64,000 nucleotides of DNA from Cenococcum geophilum 1.58 (lineage: Eukaryota > Ascomycota > Dothideomycetes > Gloniales > Gloniaceae), in the NCBI GenBank assembly GCA_001692895.1, contig KV748192.1:2142852-2206851 (forward strand), written 5' to 3'. The notes under the pieces were generated by a model. That model was not told where the DNA came from. It ran no database searches and saw only the letters and a list, made by a program, of their open reading frames with translations. A program made the translations under genes and the position numbers. Positions 23,458-36,200 of the stretch are shown here, one piece after another; the stretch's first letter is position 1, and the number at the start of each line of letters is the position of its first letter.

Positions 23458-24409
23458 CCTGCGCGTTTATGGGGGAGGCTCTAAGGAAACACAGGCCAGT
23501 TGTACGAGGACTCGACAGTTAGAGACACAGGCCAGCTTATAATAAGGGGGGACACAAGCTTGGTTAGTAGAATAGGGTAGGGTAGGTCGCCTGGCACGGG
23601 ACCTAGTCTATAACCTATTCTGCAAGACACGGTCGGCCTGTCATGAGGAGACTCTTACAGGCAACGCGAAACGGGAACTAAAACCTCCCGCGGGGCGTAG
23701 TACGTAGTAGCCACTGCTGGCTCTAGGGACCTCACCCCTTAGCTGGGCTCTGACCCCTAGTGCACCTNGTAGGCAGGCAGGATCACGTCCTNGCCGGAGA
23801 GACTACTACGTGGCTCGAGAGAACGGATGCGCGTGTCGGTGTACCAATAGATAGGACTGTTCGCTAGGGCAGTACGACTGCTCGCCAGGGCAGTACGACT
23901 GCTCGCTAGGGCAGTACGCTAGTGAGGTACGCTTAAGGAGCAAACAGGAGTTACTTAGGCGGGGGAGGCTTTTGGCTGGGCCTTAACCGTAGATAGTACC
24001 TAAGGCTTCAACCACATTGCAGGATGCAGCTACGACGCCCTTGTAGGATTACGTCAGTAGGCGCGTGAGACGGGAGTTGCGACCCCTGCAAATGGCAGCC
24101 TATGCCCGTGCCGGCGGAAACAATGAAAAGAGGCGTAAAACTAGAGGCTATGGAAGGCTCCCAAGCCGTGCGAAAGCGTACTAACTCTAGGAGGAGACTC
24201 TTATATAGACTGCTGGGGGGCAGGCTAGTACTTAGGCTAATAGCCTATTATAAGATATCCGAGAGAACTGGTGAAATTCCCCGTGTTATGGGTGGTAGCA
24301 GCCAACTGCTTGTGGAAAGCCCTAGGCCCTCGGGCCTAGATAAATAGGAAAGCTACTAGAAAACTGGGGTAGAGGCCTAGATAAGCAGGCATGTCGAACT
24401 CTACTATAT

Positions 24410-24580
24410 AACTACCTGCCTGTCTACGGCCATTACGCTGCAGACGACCTCTCCACAACCTGTCTACAGCCATCGCGCTGTAGACGACCTCCACAACCTA
24501 TCTACAGCCATCGCGCTGCAGACGACCTCCACAACCTGTCTACGGCCATCGCGCTGCAGACGACCTCTACCACAACCGCC
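24410..24580 (+). repeat. About 40-bp minisatellite with a hairpin in each unit
   Basis: Four units of cctgtctacagccatcgcgc followed by tgtagacgacctccacaa. The second unit contains a perfect 9-bp inverted repeat, gtctacagc...gctgtagac. The other units keep it with one or two changes. No such array is present in the copy at 53446-55206. Confidence 0.85.
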
Positions 24581-25387
24581 ACCACCGCCACAACATACCA
24601 TACAATACCGCACTATAGGCGTACCGCAGATGCGCAGATAGGGGTGGCTATAGTAGGGGAGGGGAAGGGGCCGGCCCGTGTTACTTTAGCACGTTAAATC
24701 TAAGGTGTATAGGCGAATTGGTGTTTATACCCTATACAAGACAACTTCGTGAAAATTTTCCTATGGGAGTGGGTTTACGTAACGAGGTTCGCCCTTATAA
24801 AATACCATTAGTAGGTTATTTTTGGGGAGAGTACCTATTAATTACTAATTCCCTACCTATTTCTTTAGCAAGGAGAAGAGATAGGGTACAGGATAAAAAG
24901 TCGCTTTAGGGGTAATTAGTAGCTGCTTCCAAGCTAGCAAGCTATTGTAATGCCTCTTATTCTTAAGTGCAAAACTATTTAATAAAAATCTTTCTTTTAG
25001 AGCGCTTTTTCTACTCTAGGGACGGCAGAATACGGCAGAAATAGATAAAAGAGCCAGGATTTCCTTAGTGTGATTTTCTTGGCATAAACTAGACCATAGT
25101 AAGCAAGATATTAGGACAAAACACCAATAGGCTAGGAGCTCCCCCTAGTATTTAAAACGGGCCAGAGTGTCCACTTAGCTACTAGTACATGTTAAGCTGC
25201 CTAGGAAGGATTCATGTATATAGAACTATAGCGCCATAGCCTAGAGGCTGCATGCGCAGTATTGTACGTAGTATAATACAACGGATATAAAAAAATAATA
25301 ATAAAAATAAAACTATCCTAGTAATATAGAAGAAGACGATTTCGAAATCGATCTTGATCTGATGGATACCGATCAGGTACTTATTAC

Positions 25388-25827
25388 TGTTAATTTGCGT
25401 AAGCGGAGGTCGGAGGACGACAGGGTGAACGATGTAGTGAAGTAAGTGAAGTGGATGAACTTGATGCAATTGATGATGTCTATCTGCGGAGGATCGAGTC
25501 TCTATATACCTGGAAGACCCTAGTTCCGGAACGTCTACGTTCCGTCTCGTATTCTGATACGTTACCTGATACACTAGGTGATACGTTACCTGACACACTA
25601 GGTGATACATTACCTAATACACTAGGTGATACGTTACCTGATACACTAGGTGATACGTTACCTGATACACTGGCTGATACCATCTGATACACTAGTTGAT
25701 ACACTAGTTGATACACTAGTTGATACACTAGCTGATACCATCTGATACACCGCGTAAAGCCGTAGGGTTCTTCCAGGGTGTTCTTATATAATGCTTACAT
25801 AAGCAACATCAGAGATCATCATTGACA
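25388..25827 (-). repeat. Copia C 3' LTR (440 bp)
   Basis: On plus it starts TGTTAATTTGCG and ends ATCATTGACA. It is nearly free of C-to-T change. 24-bp units at about 25550-25670. Confidence 0.92.
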
Positions 25828-27800
25828 CGCCCCATAAACAATATATTGTATTACAATATTTTGTTTTATCAATTTTGTTCAACAATTTTGTTCATTGATT
25901 TGTTTTATCAATTTATGTATTAAGTGACCCAAGAAGTAAGTCAAGCAGCCTCAATAAAAACCTTAGCCTATGGCCAAAACCCAGTGGGAATAAAAGGTCC
26001 AATTAGGAAGGAAAAGAGTGTCTGCTAATTGATTTTGTTTATCGATTTTGTTTTATCGATTTATTTATCTATTGGTAGCAAGTTCATCTGCCTGACCAGA
26101 TTCTTAAAAGTAGGTCCACTTAGTGCTTTGGTAAGCATATCAGCTAGCTGTTCTTTCGTACTTATATGGCTTTAGCTGTATTGTATTGTTTGTTACGTGT
26201 TCTCCGCACAAAGTGGTATTGTATATCAATATGCTTGGGTCTTAGCATGATGTTCTGGATTGTTCGCCAATTGCTGATAGGCTGTCTGTGAACAAATGGA
26301 ATTTTTCTTTGTTTTCTATATTAAGCTGTTTAATAACGCTTATTAAATATAGATATTCCTTTACAGCCTCTTTTAGGGCCATATATTCAGCTTCACAGCT
26401 AGATAGAGCAACTNTTTTTTNTAATTGACTTGCCNAGCTTATAGGGCTTCTACCAAATGAGAAGTAGTATGCGCTAGTTGATTTTCGACCTATTATATCA
26501 CCCCCCCAATCTGAATCGCAGTAACCTAAAATATAAGGTTCTGATTGATTGCGAGTCTCTTAAAGCAGCTAAGCTAGTATATCAATAAGTATAAGCTTAG
26601 AAGGTTCTATACAGGAAGAAGAAGAGATCTCTCTAGTTTCTAAAACTAGGGGAGAAATCTCCTTTATACAACACAATGTAGGAAAAAAACAAGAAGTACA
26701 GCAAACCCTACTAGAAATAGGATTTAGGAAAAAAACAGATATTATTCTAGTATAAGAGCCTAGTACCTAGAAAGATAGACAAAAAAATCCTACTTTTCTA
26801 TTCCATATCCTGCATTTAACCTAATCCTCCCTAGTAATCTAGCTATTCAACCTAGAGTAGCTATCTATATAAGGAAAACTGTTTCTAGTATTCTATAATA
26901 TAGAAATAGGGAGGATATCTGCAAAGATACAGATATTATAGTATTAGAAATCTATAGCCAACTTAAAAGATTTCTACTATTTAACATCTATAATAAGAGA
27001 CAACTGGACGAAAACTCTAGAACCCAAAGAAGTAGTGTAACTACTATCTCTAGGGCCATTCTAGAACTAGAAATAGATCTCCCTTTTATACTAATAGGAG
27101 ACTATAACCTATACTATAAACGGTAAAACGCGCTAGCTAGGAACCCAACTAGGGAGGCTAAGGAACTAGTAGACTGGCTAGACAAATATAACTGCCAACT
27201 ACTAAATTTAGACAAATAGGAAGGGACCTTCTATAGATCTAATATAAGGGAAAAGTTTATTATAGACCTAGCCTTCTACTTAGGAAACTTCCAAGAAAAT
27301 ACCTAGGATAATTAGACTATAATAGAAGAAACAGGATCTAATTATAAGACTATAGCATTCTCTTTATTTACTAGAGAGACGCAAAGATACCTAAACCCTC
27401 TTTAAGAAACTCCCTTCTCTATAAAAAAGGCAAACTAGGAGCTTTTCTCTACCTCTTTAAAAGAGCAAGTTCTAAAGCTAAAACTAGAAGCGAAACTTTT
27501 AGTACTAGAAGAACTAGTAGGAGAAAACCCCTATATAGGGATAGGAGAAAAAGGTCCCCTAACCTCTCTAGAAGATTCTTATAAACCTAGGGATAGAAGC
27601 TTAAGTACACTAGTAGATAATCTAGTAATAGATCTTACTAGAGGTATAAAGCTAGCAGCAGAGAAAGCTATCCCTAGATTTAGACCTGCGAATTCTCTAA
27701 ATATAGTAGAATAAAGAGCTTCTAAAGAAAGACAAAAATGGCAAAACTAAAAAGACTTTAAGAAGAACAACCTACTAGAAGTTCTAGACTAGAAGCCTAT

Positions 27801-28248
27801 TGTAATTTGCGTAAGCGGAGTCGGAGGACGACAGGGTGAACGATGTAGTGAAGTAAGTGAAGTGGATGAATTGATGCAATTAATGATGTCTATCTACGGG
27901 GGTCGAGTCTCTATATACCTGGAAGACCTAGTTCCGGAACGTCTACGTTCCGCCTCGTATTCTGATACGTTACCTGATACGCTAGGTATATACGTTACCT
28001 GACACACTAGGTGATACGTTACCTGATACACTAGGTGATACGTTACCTAATACACTAGGTGATACGTTACCTGATACACTAGGTGATACGTTACCTGATA
28101 TACTAGCTGATATACTGGCTGATACCATCTAATACACTAGCTGATACACTAGCTGATACCATCTGATACACCGCGTAAAGCCGTAGGGTTCTTCTAGGGT
28201 GTTCTTATGTAATGCTTATATAAGTAACATTAGAGATTATTATTGACA
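27801..28248 (-). repeat. Copia D 3' LTR (448 bp)
   Basis: On plus it starts TGTAATTTGCG (one base shorter than the other copies) and ends TTATTGACA, followed by cgcccc (polypurine tract on minus). Confidence 0.92.
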
Positions 28249-31200
28249 CGCCCCTATAAACAATATATTGTATTGCAATATTTTGTTTATTAATTTTGTT
28301 TATTAATTTTGTTTATTGATTTTGTTTATTAATTTTATGTATTGAGTGACCCAAGAAGTAAGTTAAGCAGCCTTAATAAAAACCTTAGCCTATGGCCAAA
28401 ACCCAGTGGGAATAAAAGGTCCAATTAGGAAGGAAAAGAGTGTCTGCTGATTTTGTTTATCGATTTTATTTATCTATTGGTAGTAAGTTTATCTGCCTGA
28501 CTAAATTCTTAAAAGTAGGTCTACTTAGTGCTTTGGTAAGTATATTAGCTAGCTGTTTTGTCGTACTTATATGGCTTAGCTGTATTGTATTGTTTGTTAC
28601 GTGTTCTTGTATAAAGTGGTATTGTATATTAATATGCTTGGTCTTGGCATGATGTTCTGGATTGTTCGCTAATTTAATTGCTAATAGGCTGTCTGTGAAC
28701 AAATGGAATTTTTCTTTATTTTCTATATTAAGCTGTTTAATAACGCTTATTAAATATAGATATTCCTTTATAGCCTCTTTTAGGGCTATATATTCAGCTT
28801 TACAGCTAGATAGAGTAACTGTTTTTTGTAATTGACTTGCCTAGCTTATAGGGCTTCTACCAAATGAGAAGTAGTATGCGCTTGTTGATTTTCGACCTAT
28901 TATATTACCCCCCTAATCTGAATCGCAGTAACCTAAAATGTAAGGTTCTAATTATCCAGAATAGGTAATTCCTAAGGTAGGGGTGTAATTTAGGTATTTC
29001 TAAATTTGATTTAGTGCCTAATAATATATTTTATTTAGATTTGACATAAATCTAGCGCAGGTATTTACGTTATAGGCTATATTAGGCCTAGTCTTTATAG
29101 ACATGTATATTAGGCTTCCTACTTCTTATTGATACTGTTTTATATCTTTAGGAGAGGCCTGTTCTATATTCTTTTCCATTTTTAAGCCAATAATTTTAGG
29201 GGTAGATACTAGATTTAGATTTTGTTTATTAAACCTTTATAAGATATCTTAGGTGTATTTCTTTTAGTTTAATTTTATAACCTTATTTTTACAGTCTCTA
29301 GTAATTTCCATACCTAGGAAATAGGAAACTGGTCCCAAATTTGTTAATTCTAGGTCTTTGCCTAGTTTTATTTGGATTTTATTAATTTATTTAATATTTG
29401 GGCTAAATACTAGTAGATCGTCTATATGGCAGATTATTATAATGCCTAGTATATCATTTTTAAATACTGCCTAATCTGCAAAAATAGGATAAAATCCTTC
29501 TTTTTTAAGGTTATTTGCTAGGTGGTTATACCATATTCTTAGTAATTGTTTTAGGCCATATAGAGCTTTATTTAATTTATATACCTTATTTAGTATTACA
29601 GTAACACCTTCTGGTTGTTCTATATATAGCTCCTTATCTATATTAGCATGCATAAACGCATTTTTAAAGTCCCATTATACTATTTCCCAATTATAGTAAG
29701 CTGCTAAATATAGTAGCATTTTATACACTTTTAGGCGGTAAGTATTTGCGAAGGTTTCTTTGTAATCTATACCATATTACTAACTAAAGCCTTTTACTAC
29801 CCATCTGGCTTTGTATTTAATTATTTGGTTATTTTAATCTGTTTTAATCTTATACACCCATTAAGTTTTTAGAGCCTTTCTATTAGGTGGTAGATCAACG
29901 ATATTCTAGGTCTTTTATTTTTTAAGTTAATCGATTTCTACACCTATCGCTATTTACTAATTTAGCTAATTATGCAATTTTATAGCTTCTCTATAGGACC
30001 TTAGTTTATTTTAATTAGTTCCTAGGAGAGCTAGTTTATCTATATTATCATCCTCTGATTCACTGGATTAATTTATCCTTAATATTTAATTTTATCTGGT
30101 TTAATTTTATCTAACAGATTAATTTTATCTAATAGATTAATTTTATTTAACAGATTAATTTTATTTAATAGCTTGATTTTATTTAATAGCTTAATTTTAT
30201 TTATTTATCTGTTTATCGTTTAAATTAAACAGACTTTCTTCGTTAACTTCTAGGTCGGCTTTTTTGCTAGTATTAAAATTATAAAACTGGTTTTCNAGTA
30301 TTTTAANATCTCTAGCCNAAGTAAGCCTTTTTNAATCTATATTATATAATCTNTAAAGATTACTTCTAAATCCAAGTAATATCGCCTTTTTAGCTCTAGG
30401 CTCTAGTTTTTTAAGTCCTTTAGCTTTATTTTTATAATACACAACTAATCCAAATACTTTAATATTTGTGATATCTGGTTTTATATTATAAAGTGCTTCA
30501 TAAGGCGTTTTAAATTGCAATTAACTATATAGAGTCCTATTATATAGGTAAACTGCTATACTTACTGCTTCCCCCCAAAGGTTCTTTAGTAGTTTTGCAG
30601 TGAATAAAATACAGTATACCTTTTCTAGTATTATTCTATTTATTCGTTCTATCAACCCATTTTATTCGTGGGTATAAGCAGCCGAATATTACTAAACAAT
30701 ACCGTATATAAAGCAGGCTCCTTTAAACCTTTTGTTTACAAATTCACCCCCCTGATCTAATTTTAGGTATTATATTTTCCTTTTTAATAAATTTTTAGCC
30801 CGATTTTTGAATTTTATAAAAGCTTTATAGGCTTCTGATTTAGATTTTAGTAATTTAAATTCTAAATATCTAGTAGCTAAATCTAGGAAGAAAATGATGT
30901 ATCTTTCACCATTTATAGTTTCAGGGGATATTGGTCCACATAAGTTAGTTACTACCTTTTCTAGGTGAACTTTTNCTTTTAGTGTAATTTCTTTATTTCG
31001 CTAACTTATCAGCTTTAATTCTATACAAATTTTATATTCGTTAAATAGAATATTTAACTAAAGACCTAGAGTCTTTTATAGTGAAATAGGATTTATATGG
31101 CCCATTCTTTAGTGCCAAAGTTTAATTTAATTTGCTTGTTCAAGCAAATTAATTTTATTTATTTATTCAAGCAAATTAATTTTATTTGTTGGCTCAATTA

Positions 31201-32803
31201 ATTTTATTTGCTTACTTTTAACTTTTTTAGTCTTTTTACTAGGCAGATTGTTTTATACTATATCTATATAGTACAGGGAGTTTCTTCCCATAGCTAAGAT
31301 AAGTAGTTATTCATTTTTGTAAATATGGGCTTAACCGCCCTTAACTACAATTTTATAGCCAAGCTGATCTAGCTTACTAACAGAGATAAGATTGTATTAA
31401 AAATTAGGTGCATATCTGCAATTTTCTAGTACAATTTTATTTCCTTTATTTACTAATTTAATATTTCCGATTCCAATATAATTAATTAATACATCGGTTC
31501 CCCAACCAATTTTCCTATAGGAATCTTTATAGCTTGTAAAGTATTCCTTTTTAGTCATTAGATGCTTAGTAGCTCCTAAGTCTAATACAAAATTAGCTCC
31601 TTTTTAATTTAGTTAGGGTTTTTTATTAGTAATAAGTACCTGATCGGTATCCATCAAATTAAGATCAATTTTAAAATCGTCTTCTTCTATATTACTAGGA
31701 TAGTTATTACTAGTATTTATAGACACAAGAGCTTCTTAAGGTTTTGGCTCATATTAGTGCTTGGTTTTAAAGCCTTTTGGGGCCTTTTTAGGAAATAGAT
31801 AAAAACAGTCCTTTATAGAATGCGTAGTTGTTCTACACTTCTTACAGTACTTATTTTTATATATTCGATTTGTCTAATTAGTCCTAGGTCGTCGTCTAGA
31901 CCCTATAACCAAGGCTATTTCCTAATCTTTAGATACCTGTCTTCTAGATTCATCCAGTAAGTTAGAAAACAGGTTTTCTAAGTTAATGGTACTAGAATTG
32001 GTTTTATAAGATTGGGTAACCATTGTAACAAATCCCTCATAAGGACTAGTTAGGTTATTTAAAACCCAAGCAATAATCACCTAATTTGGCAATTCTATGC
32101 CTTTGGCTTTCAATTAGTCGGTGAGTTACTTCACTTTATTTAAATACTCCTCCATAGAAGAGTATTTAGATAAGGTAGTCTCAAAAAGCTCTTTGCAGAT
32201 TAAGAATTCCGAGCTAAACCCTTTTAGGCTATAGAGATTTTTTAACAGTTTCCATGCTTCTAGAGCTGTTTTAGAATACCGTATTTGCAAGAGAGGTCCA
32301 TCCTCAATTATCAGCCTTATATTAGCTAAGGCTTTTTAGTCGTTTTCCCCTTTTAGGGTAACTCCTTCTTCTATAGCATCACTAAGCGATCCTTTTATAA
32401 GAAGTAATTGGACCCAAAGGCTCCAGACTTCGTAGTTAGATTGGCCAATAAGCTTTTCGATTAAGATTTTATCTAACATTTTATCTGCGAATAGATAAAT
32501 AGAATTAAATAATAGGATTTAGACAAATAAAATCAAATAATAGGATTTAAACAAATAGATACGATCAAAAGAATAGATAAACCAAATAATATACTTAAGA
32601 TTCGATCAAGATTCAATCAAGATTTAACTAGAATAAAATTCAAGTAATAGTAAAATAGAGATAAAATTAACTCAAGATATAGTTCAGATTTAATCAAAAA
32701 ATTGGTCAACAATTAATTAATATTTGGTCGAGGTCAGATTTTAGAGTTTTAGTCGAAAATTAATCGAGATTTAGTTGAGGTTAGAGCAGCCGGGCTCATA
32801 ACC

Positions 32804-33255
32804 TATTAATTTGCGTAAGCGGAGGTCGGAGGACGACAGGGTAAACGATGTAGTGAAGTAAGTAAAGTAGATAAACTTAATGCAATTAATGATGTCTATC
32901 TACGGGGGATCAAGTCTCTATATACCTAGAAGACCCTAGTTCCGGAACGTCTACGTTCCGCCTCGTATTCTAATACGTTACCTAATACGCTAGGTGATAC
33001 GTTACCTGACACACTAGGTGATACGTTACCTAATACACTAGGTAATACGTTACCTGATACACTAGGTGATACGTTACCTGATACACTAGGTAATACGTTA
33101 CCTGATACACTAGCTGATACACTAGCTGATACCATCTAATACACTAGCTGATACACTAGCTGATACCATCTAATACACCGCGTAAAGCCGTAGGGTTCTT
33201 CCAGGGTGTTCTTATGTAATGCTTACATAAGCAACATCAGAGATCATCATTGACA
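32804..33255 (-). repeat. Copia D 5' LTR (452 bp)
   Basis: On plus it starts TATTAATTTGCG and ends ATCATTGACA. The primer binding site lies at 32779-32803. Confidence 0.92.
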
Positions 33256-36200
33256 CCTATAAAGAAGCCAAAAATTAATACTTCTACGCAATAAGAGAAG
33301 CCAAAACTAGCTACTAGAATAGCTTCCTAGAAAAAGCACAAGGAAAGGAAGTCTTTACTACCCTAAAATACATAAAGGAGAGAACATTGCGAATAATCCC
33401 TAGTCTATAGTATAGTAAAGATGGGAATACTAGACTAGTAGAAAGCTTCGAAGACCAGTATAAAGCTTTTATAACTACTCTATTCCCTAAACCCCCCCCT
33501 TCTACTAGCCCTATAGAGTAGAAGGACTATATAATAGACAATAAATAGGAATGGCCAGAACTAGAGAAAATAGAAGTCAAATAAGCAATTTTCTCTAGCT
33601 CTAATAAAAAGGCTCCAGGACCAGATGGGATATCTTTTATAATTATATAAAAGGCCTACCCTACTATAGAAGATCTTCTATATAGAATCTATAGGATTTT
33701 GTTTATCCTAGGCTATTAGCTAAAGATCTAGAGAAAAGCTTAAGGAGTTATTCTCCCTAAAGTAAATAAGGAGGACTATTCCTTACCAAAGTCCTATAGA
33801 CCTATCCCCTTACTAAACTGCCTAGGAAAGACTTTAGAAAAGATCTTTACTACTAGATTAGGATATCTAGCTAGTACTACTAGCTTACTTCAAGATTCTT
33901 AACTAGGAGGAAGAAGACAGCGGTCTGTAATAGACGCAGTTTTATTACTTCTAAATAATATCCAATCTAAAAATAGTAGGAAAAAAGCTAGATAAAGGAT
34001 AGCCACTACATTATTCCTAAACATAAGAGGGGCTTTTAACCATATCTCTAAAAACCAGCTTTTATCTATCTATAAGGAACTAGGACTACCCATAGCGTTT
34101 ATACAATAGGTAGCTACTTTCCTTAGCAATAGAAAGCTATAGCTCTCCTTTAATAGGCAAATATAAAAAAAAGTAGAACTAGAAACAGGAATACCACAGG
34201 GATCACCTATATCCCCTATTTTATTTCTACTATATATACGCAATATCTGCAGTATACAGACAGAAGGAGCCTACTCTCTTAGCTATATGGACGATTTTAT
34301 AATTATAGTTACCTCAAATTCAGCCAAGTCTAATTATAAAAAGCTAGAGAGAATAGCGCTAGAGCTAATGTCTAGAGCTAAGGAAGCTGCTATTAGTTTT
34401 AATGTTAGCAAAACAGAGCTTATACACTTCTATAGTAAACGCACTACTATAAAAGAAGGGTTAAAGCTAGGAGACGTAGAAATATCCCCTAAACCCCTAG
34501 TTAGGTAGTTAGGGGTATTTCTAAACTATAAGCTTACTTTTAAACAATATATAGAAATACAAATCTCTAAAGCAAAAATAGCCTTCTATTTAATTAGAAG
34601 ACTAGGCAATATACAAAGAGGTCTATCTCTATAAGCCCTACGACAGCTCTATATAGCTTACATTACCACTATAGCAGACTACGGTATATAATACTGGTAG
34701 AAAAGCAAATCTAGAGACTACCTACTAAATAGGTACCAATCTCTATAAAATAAGGCCCTAAAACTAGTTCTAGGAGCGTTTAAAGGATCTCCTAGCCAAG
34801 CTGTAGAGATTAAAGCCTCTATTCCTCCTCCTAGAATTAGATTTAAAAAGCTTTATAATAACTTAATATTACAAATCCTAAAATTTAAGAAAAACCACAT
34901 AATTAAGAAAGGTCTATATAAGAAGAATTAATAAAGATAGGGACGAATTAGCAGCTAATTCTACTCTAGTCTAGGCCCTAAAAAACTTCTACTATAAAGT
35001 ACCTCTTACAGCCAAAGACACAGCTACTATCTTTAGCCTCTAAAGTTCAGCGGCTAATTCAAAACTGGAAAACAGAGAGAATTCTCTCTAGAATAGCAAA
35101 AACCTTAGTCTCCTCCTATCTCTACATTCTTTTCTATCTTAAGGGGCAGTAAAGAAGAAGCTATACAAGAATATCTAAGACTAGTAGAAAGTTTTATAAG
35201 AATCCCTAAAGTGGGCCCTATAGTAATATATACTTATATAGATGGCTCTAAAGATAATTAAATTAAATGCAGCTGCTATATATTAGAAAATAGGGGAGAG
35301 AAATAGGATTAAATATGCAACAAACTAGAATCTAGGACCCTATATAGGAAATTATAGACCGCAGAGGCTCTATGCCAGTCTATTAGGGCCCTAGGAACAC
35401 CTAAAAAATAATAAAGACTAGAAGAGAAATAATTCTATATCTTTATAGTATAGCTAAGCGGCTATTTAAGAGTATTACCAGCTTTAATTCTCTTACAGGG
35501 GGGCAAAGAACTAGTCTTTAAAATTACGCAAAGCGTTCCTACTACTTAGCTAGTAAGGGATCTCTATTAACTTCTACTGGTTCCTAGCCATTTAGGAATC
35601 TATGGGAACGAGAATAGCAGATAAGCTAGTAAAAAAGGGGCTCTTCTAGAAGAAAACTACTACAATTTTCTTTTTATACACTCCTTATCTCCTATATATA
35701 GGGAGGAGCGGCAAGAGAAGGAGTAATACTTAGAATAGTGGGAAAAATAAACTAGATAGCAGAATAGGAATTAAAGGAAAAACACGTATACTATGATTCT
35801 TTTATGTAAAGGATGTCATTCCTTCTTTCTCTTAAAAGTCTCCTAAGGATAAATATCCTAAAAGGCTATAATCGGGCTTTCTTCTAGCTTAAAGCTAGGG
35901 AAAAGGCTTATTTCAAATCCTTTACTAAAGTAATAGGAAGAGGATAAAGAAGGTAGATGCTTTAAGGGAATGTTAGACACTACAAAACCCCTAGACATCT
36001 ACTACTAGACTGCCGCAACCCTATATAGGGAAGAAAGAAGAAAAATGCGAAAGAAACTAGGCTCTTTCTCTCTCTCTAAAGAAAGCTATTTTGTACACAC
36101 AAAAAGGAAGAGAGGCGCTTTTTCCTATTTCTAATAGGACAGAGATAGCTACTAGAAAGTAGCTAATAAACAGCAGGATCTATAGGGAGGTAACTCCTAC

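Larger units (their letters stand above)
22506..25310 (+). mobile_element. 2.8-kb GC-richer non-autonomous retroposon, copy 1
   Basis: Inserted in copia A with a perfect 13-bp target duplication, aactatcctagta (22493-22505 and 25311-25323), and a 3' A-rich tail (ggatataaaaaaataataat). These are marks of target-primed reverse transcription. It has no recognisable endonuclease, RT, gag or transposase. The last about 120 bp (25180-25300: actagtacatgttaagctgc to cggatat) match the 3' end of the LINE at 36401-36520. Inside are repeated aacttgttaaggcc motifs (22950-23060), a perfect 165-bp tandem duplication, three 23-bp units near 23861-23930 (ctcgctagggcagtacgactg) and a hairpin minisatellite. 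Short ORFs here have no recognisable domain. The second copy starts at the same 5' base at 53446. Two N positions lie near 23768 and 23792. Confidence 0.75.
15343..25387 (+). mobile_element. Copia A: Ty1/copia element, 5' part, interrupted twice
   Basis: Parts: 15343-16618, 22102-22505 and 25311-25387. It has a 5' LTR (15343-15842), a primer binding site (15843-15867), a leader and a gag starting at about 16230 (MLDKILIEKLI). The gag frame is cut at 16618 by copia B, with target duplication agaat at 16614-16618 and 22102-22106. It resumes with the gag C-terminus and an intact CX2CX4HX4C zinc knuckle (CKKCRTTTHSTKDC, about 22350-22395). It is cut again at 22505 by the GC-richer element and ends at 25387 where copia C is attached. 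Its protease, integrase, RT and 3' LTR are absent from the window. The part after 22102 keeps CAA codons and is much less mutated than copia B. Confidence 0.85.
27801..33255 (-). mobile_element. Copia D: full-length inactivated Ty1/copia retrotransposon
   Basis: 5,455 bp on the minus strand, with LTRs at 27801-28248 and 32804-33255 and a perfect 5-bp target duplication, cctat (27796-27800 and 33256-33260), inside the LINE. Minus-strand frames show RNase H (about 28470-28900), RT (about 29400-29700, EGFYPIFAD, and TVILNKVYKLNKALYGLK just before it), integrase (about 30200-31100) and gag (about 31750-32480). It is heavily C-to-T/G-to-A mutated, more than copia C, in which it is indirectly nested. 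Several N positions lie at 30295-30355 and one at 30975. Confidence 0.93.

Noticed and set aside
24410..24580. CRISPR-like array
   Set aside because: Units follow each other without unique spacers, and the context is a fungal transposon.
24718..24909. 63-codon ORF in the GC-richer element
   Set aside because: No known motif; copy 2 ends before the corresponding region, so there is no support from comparison.
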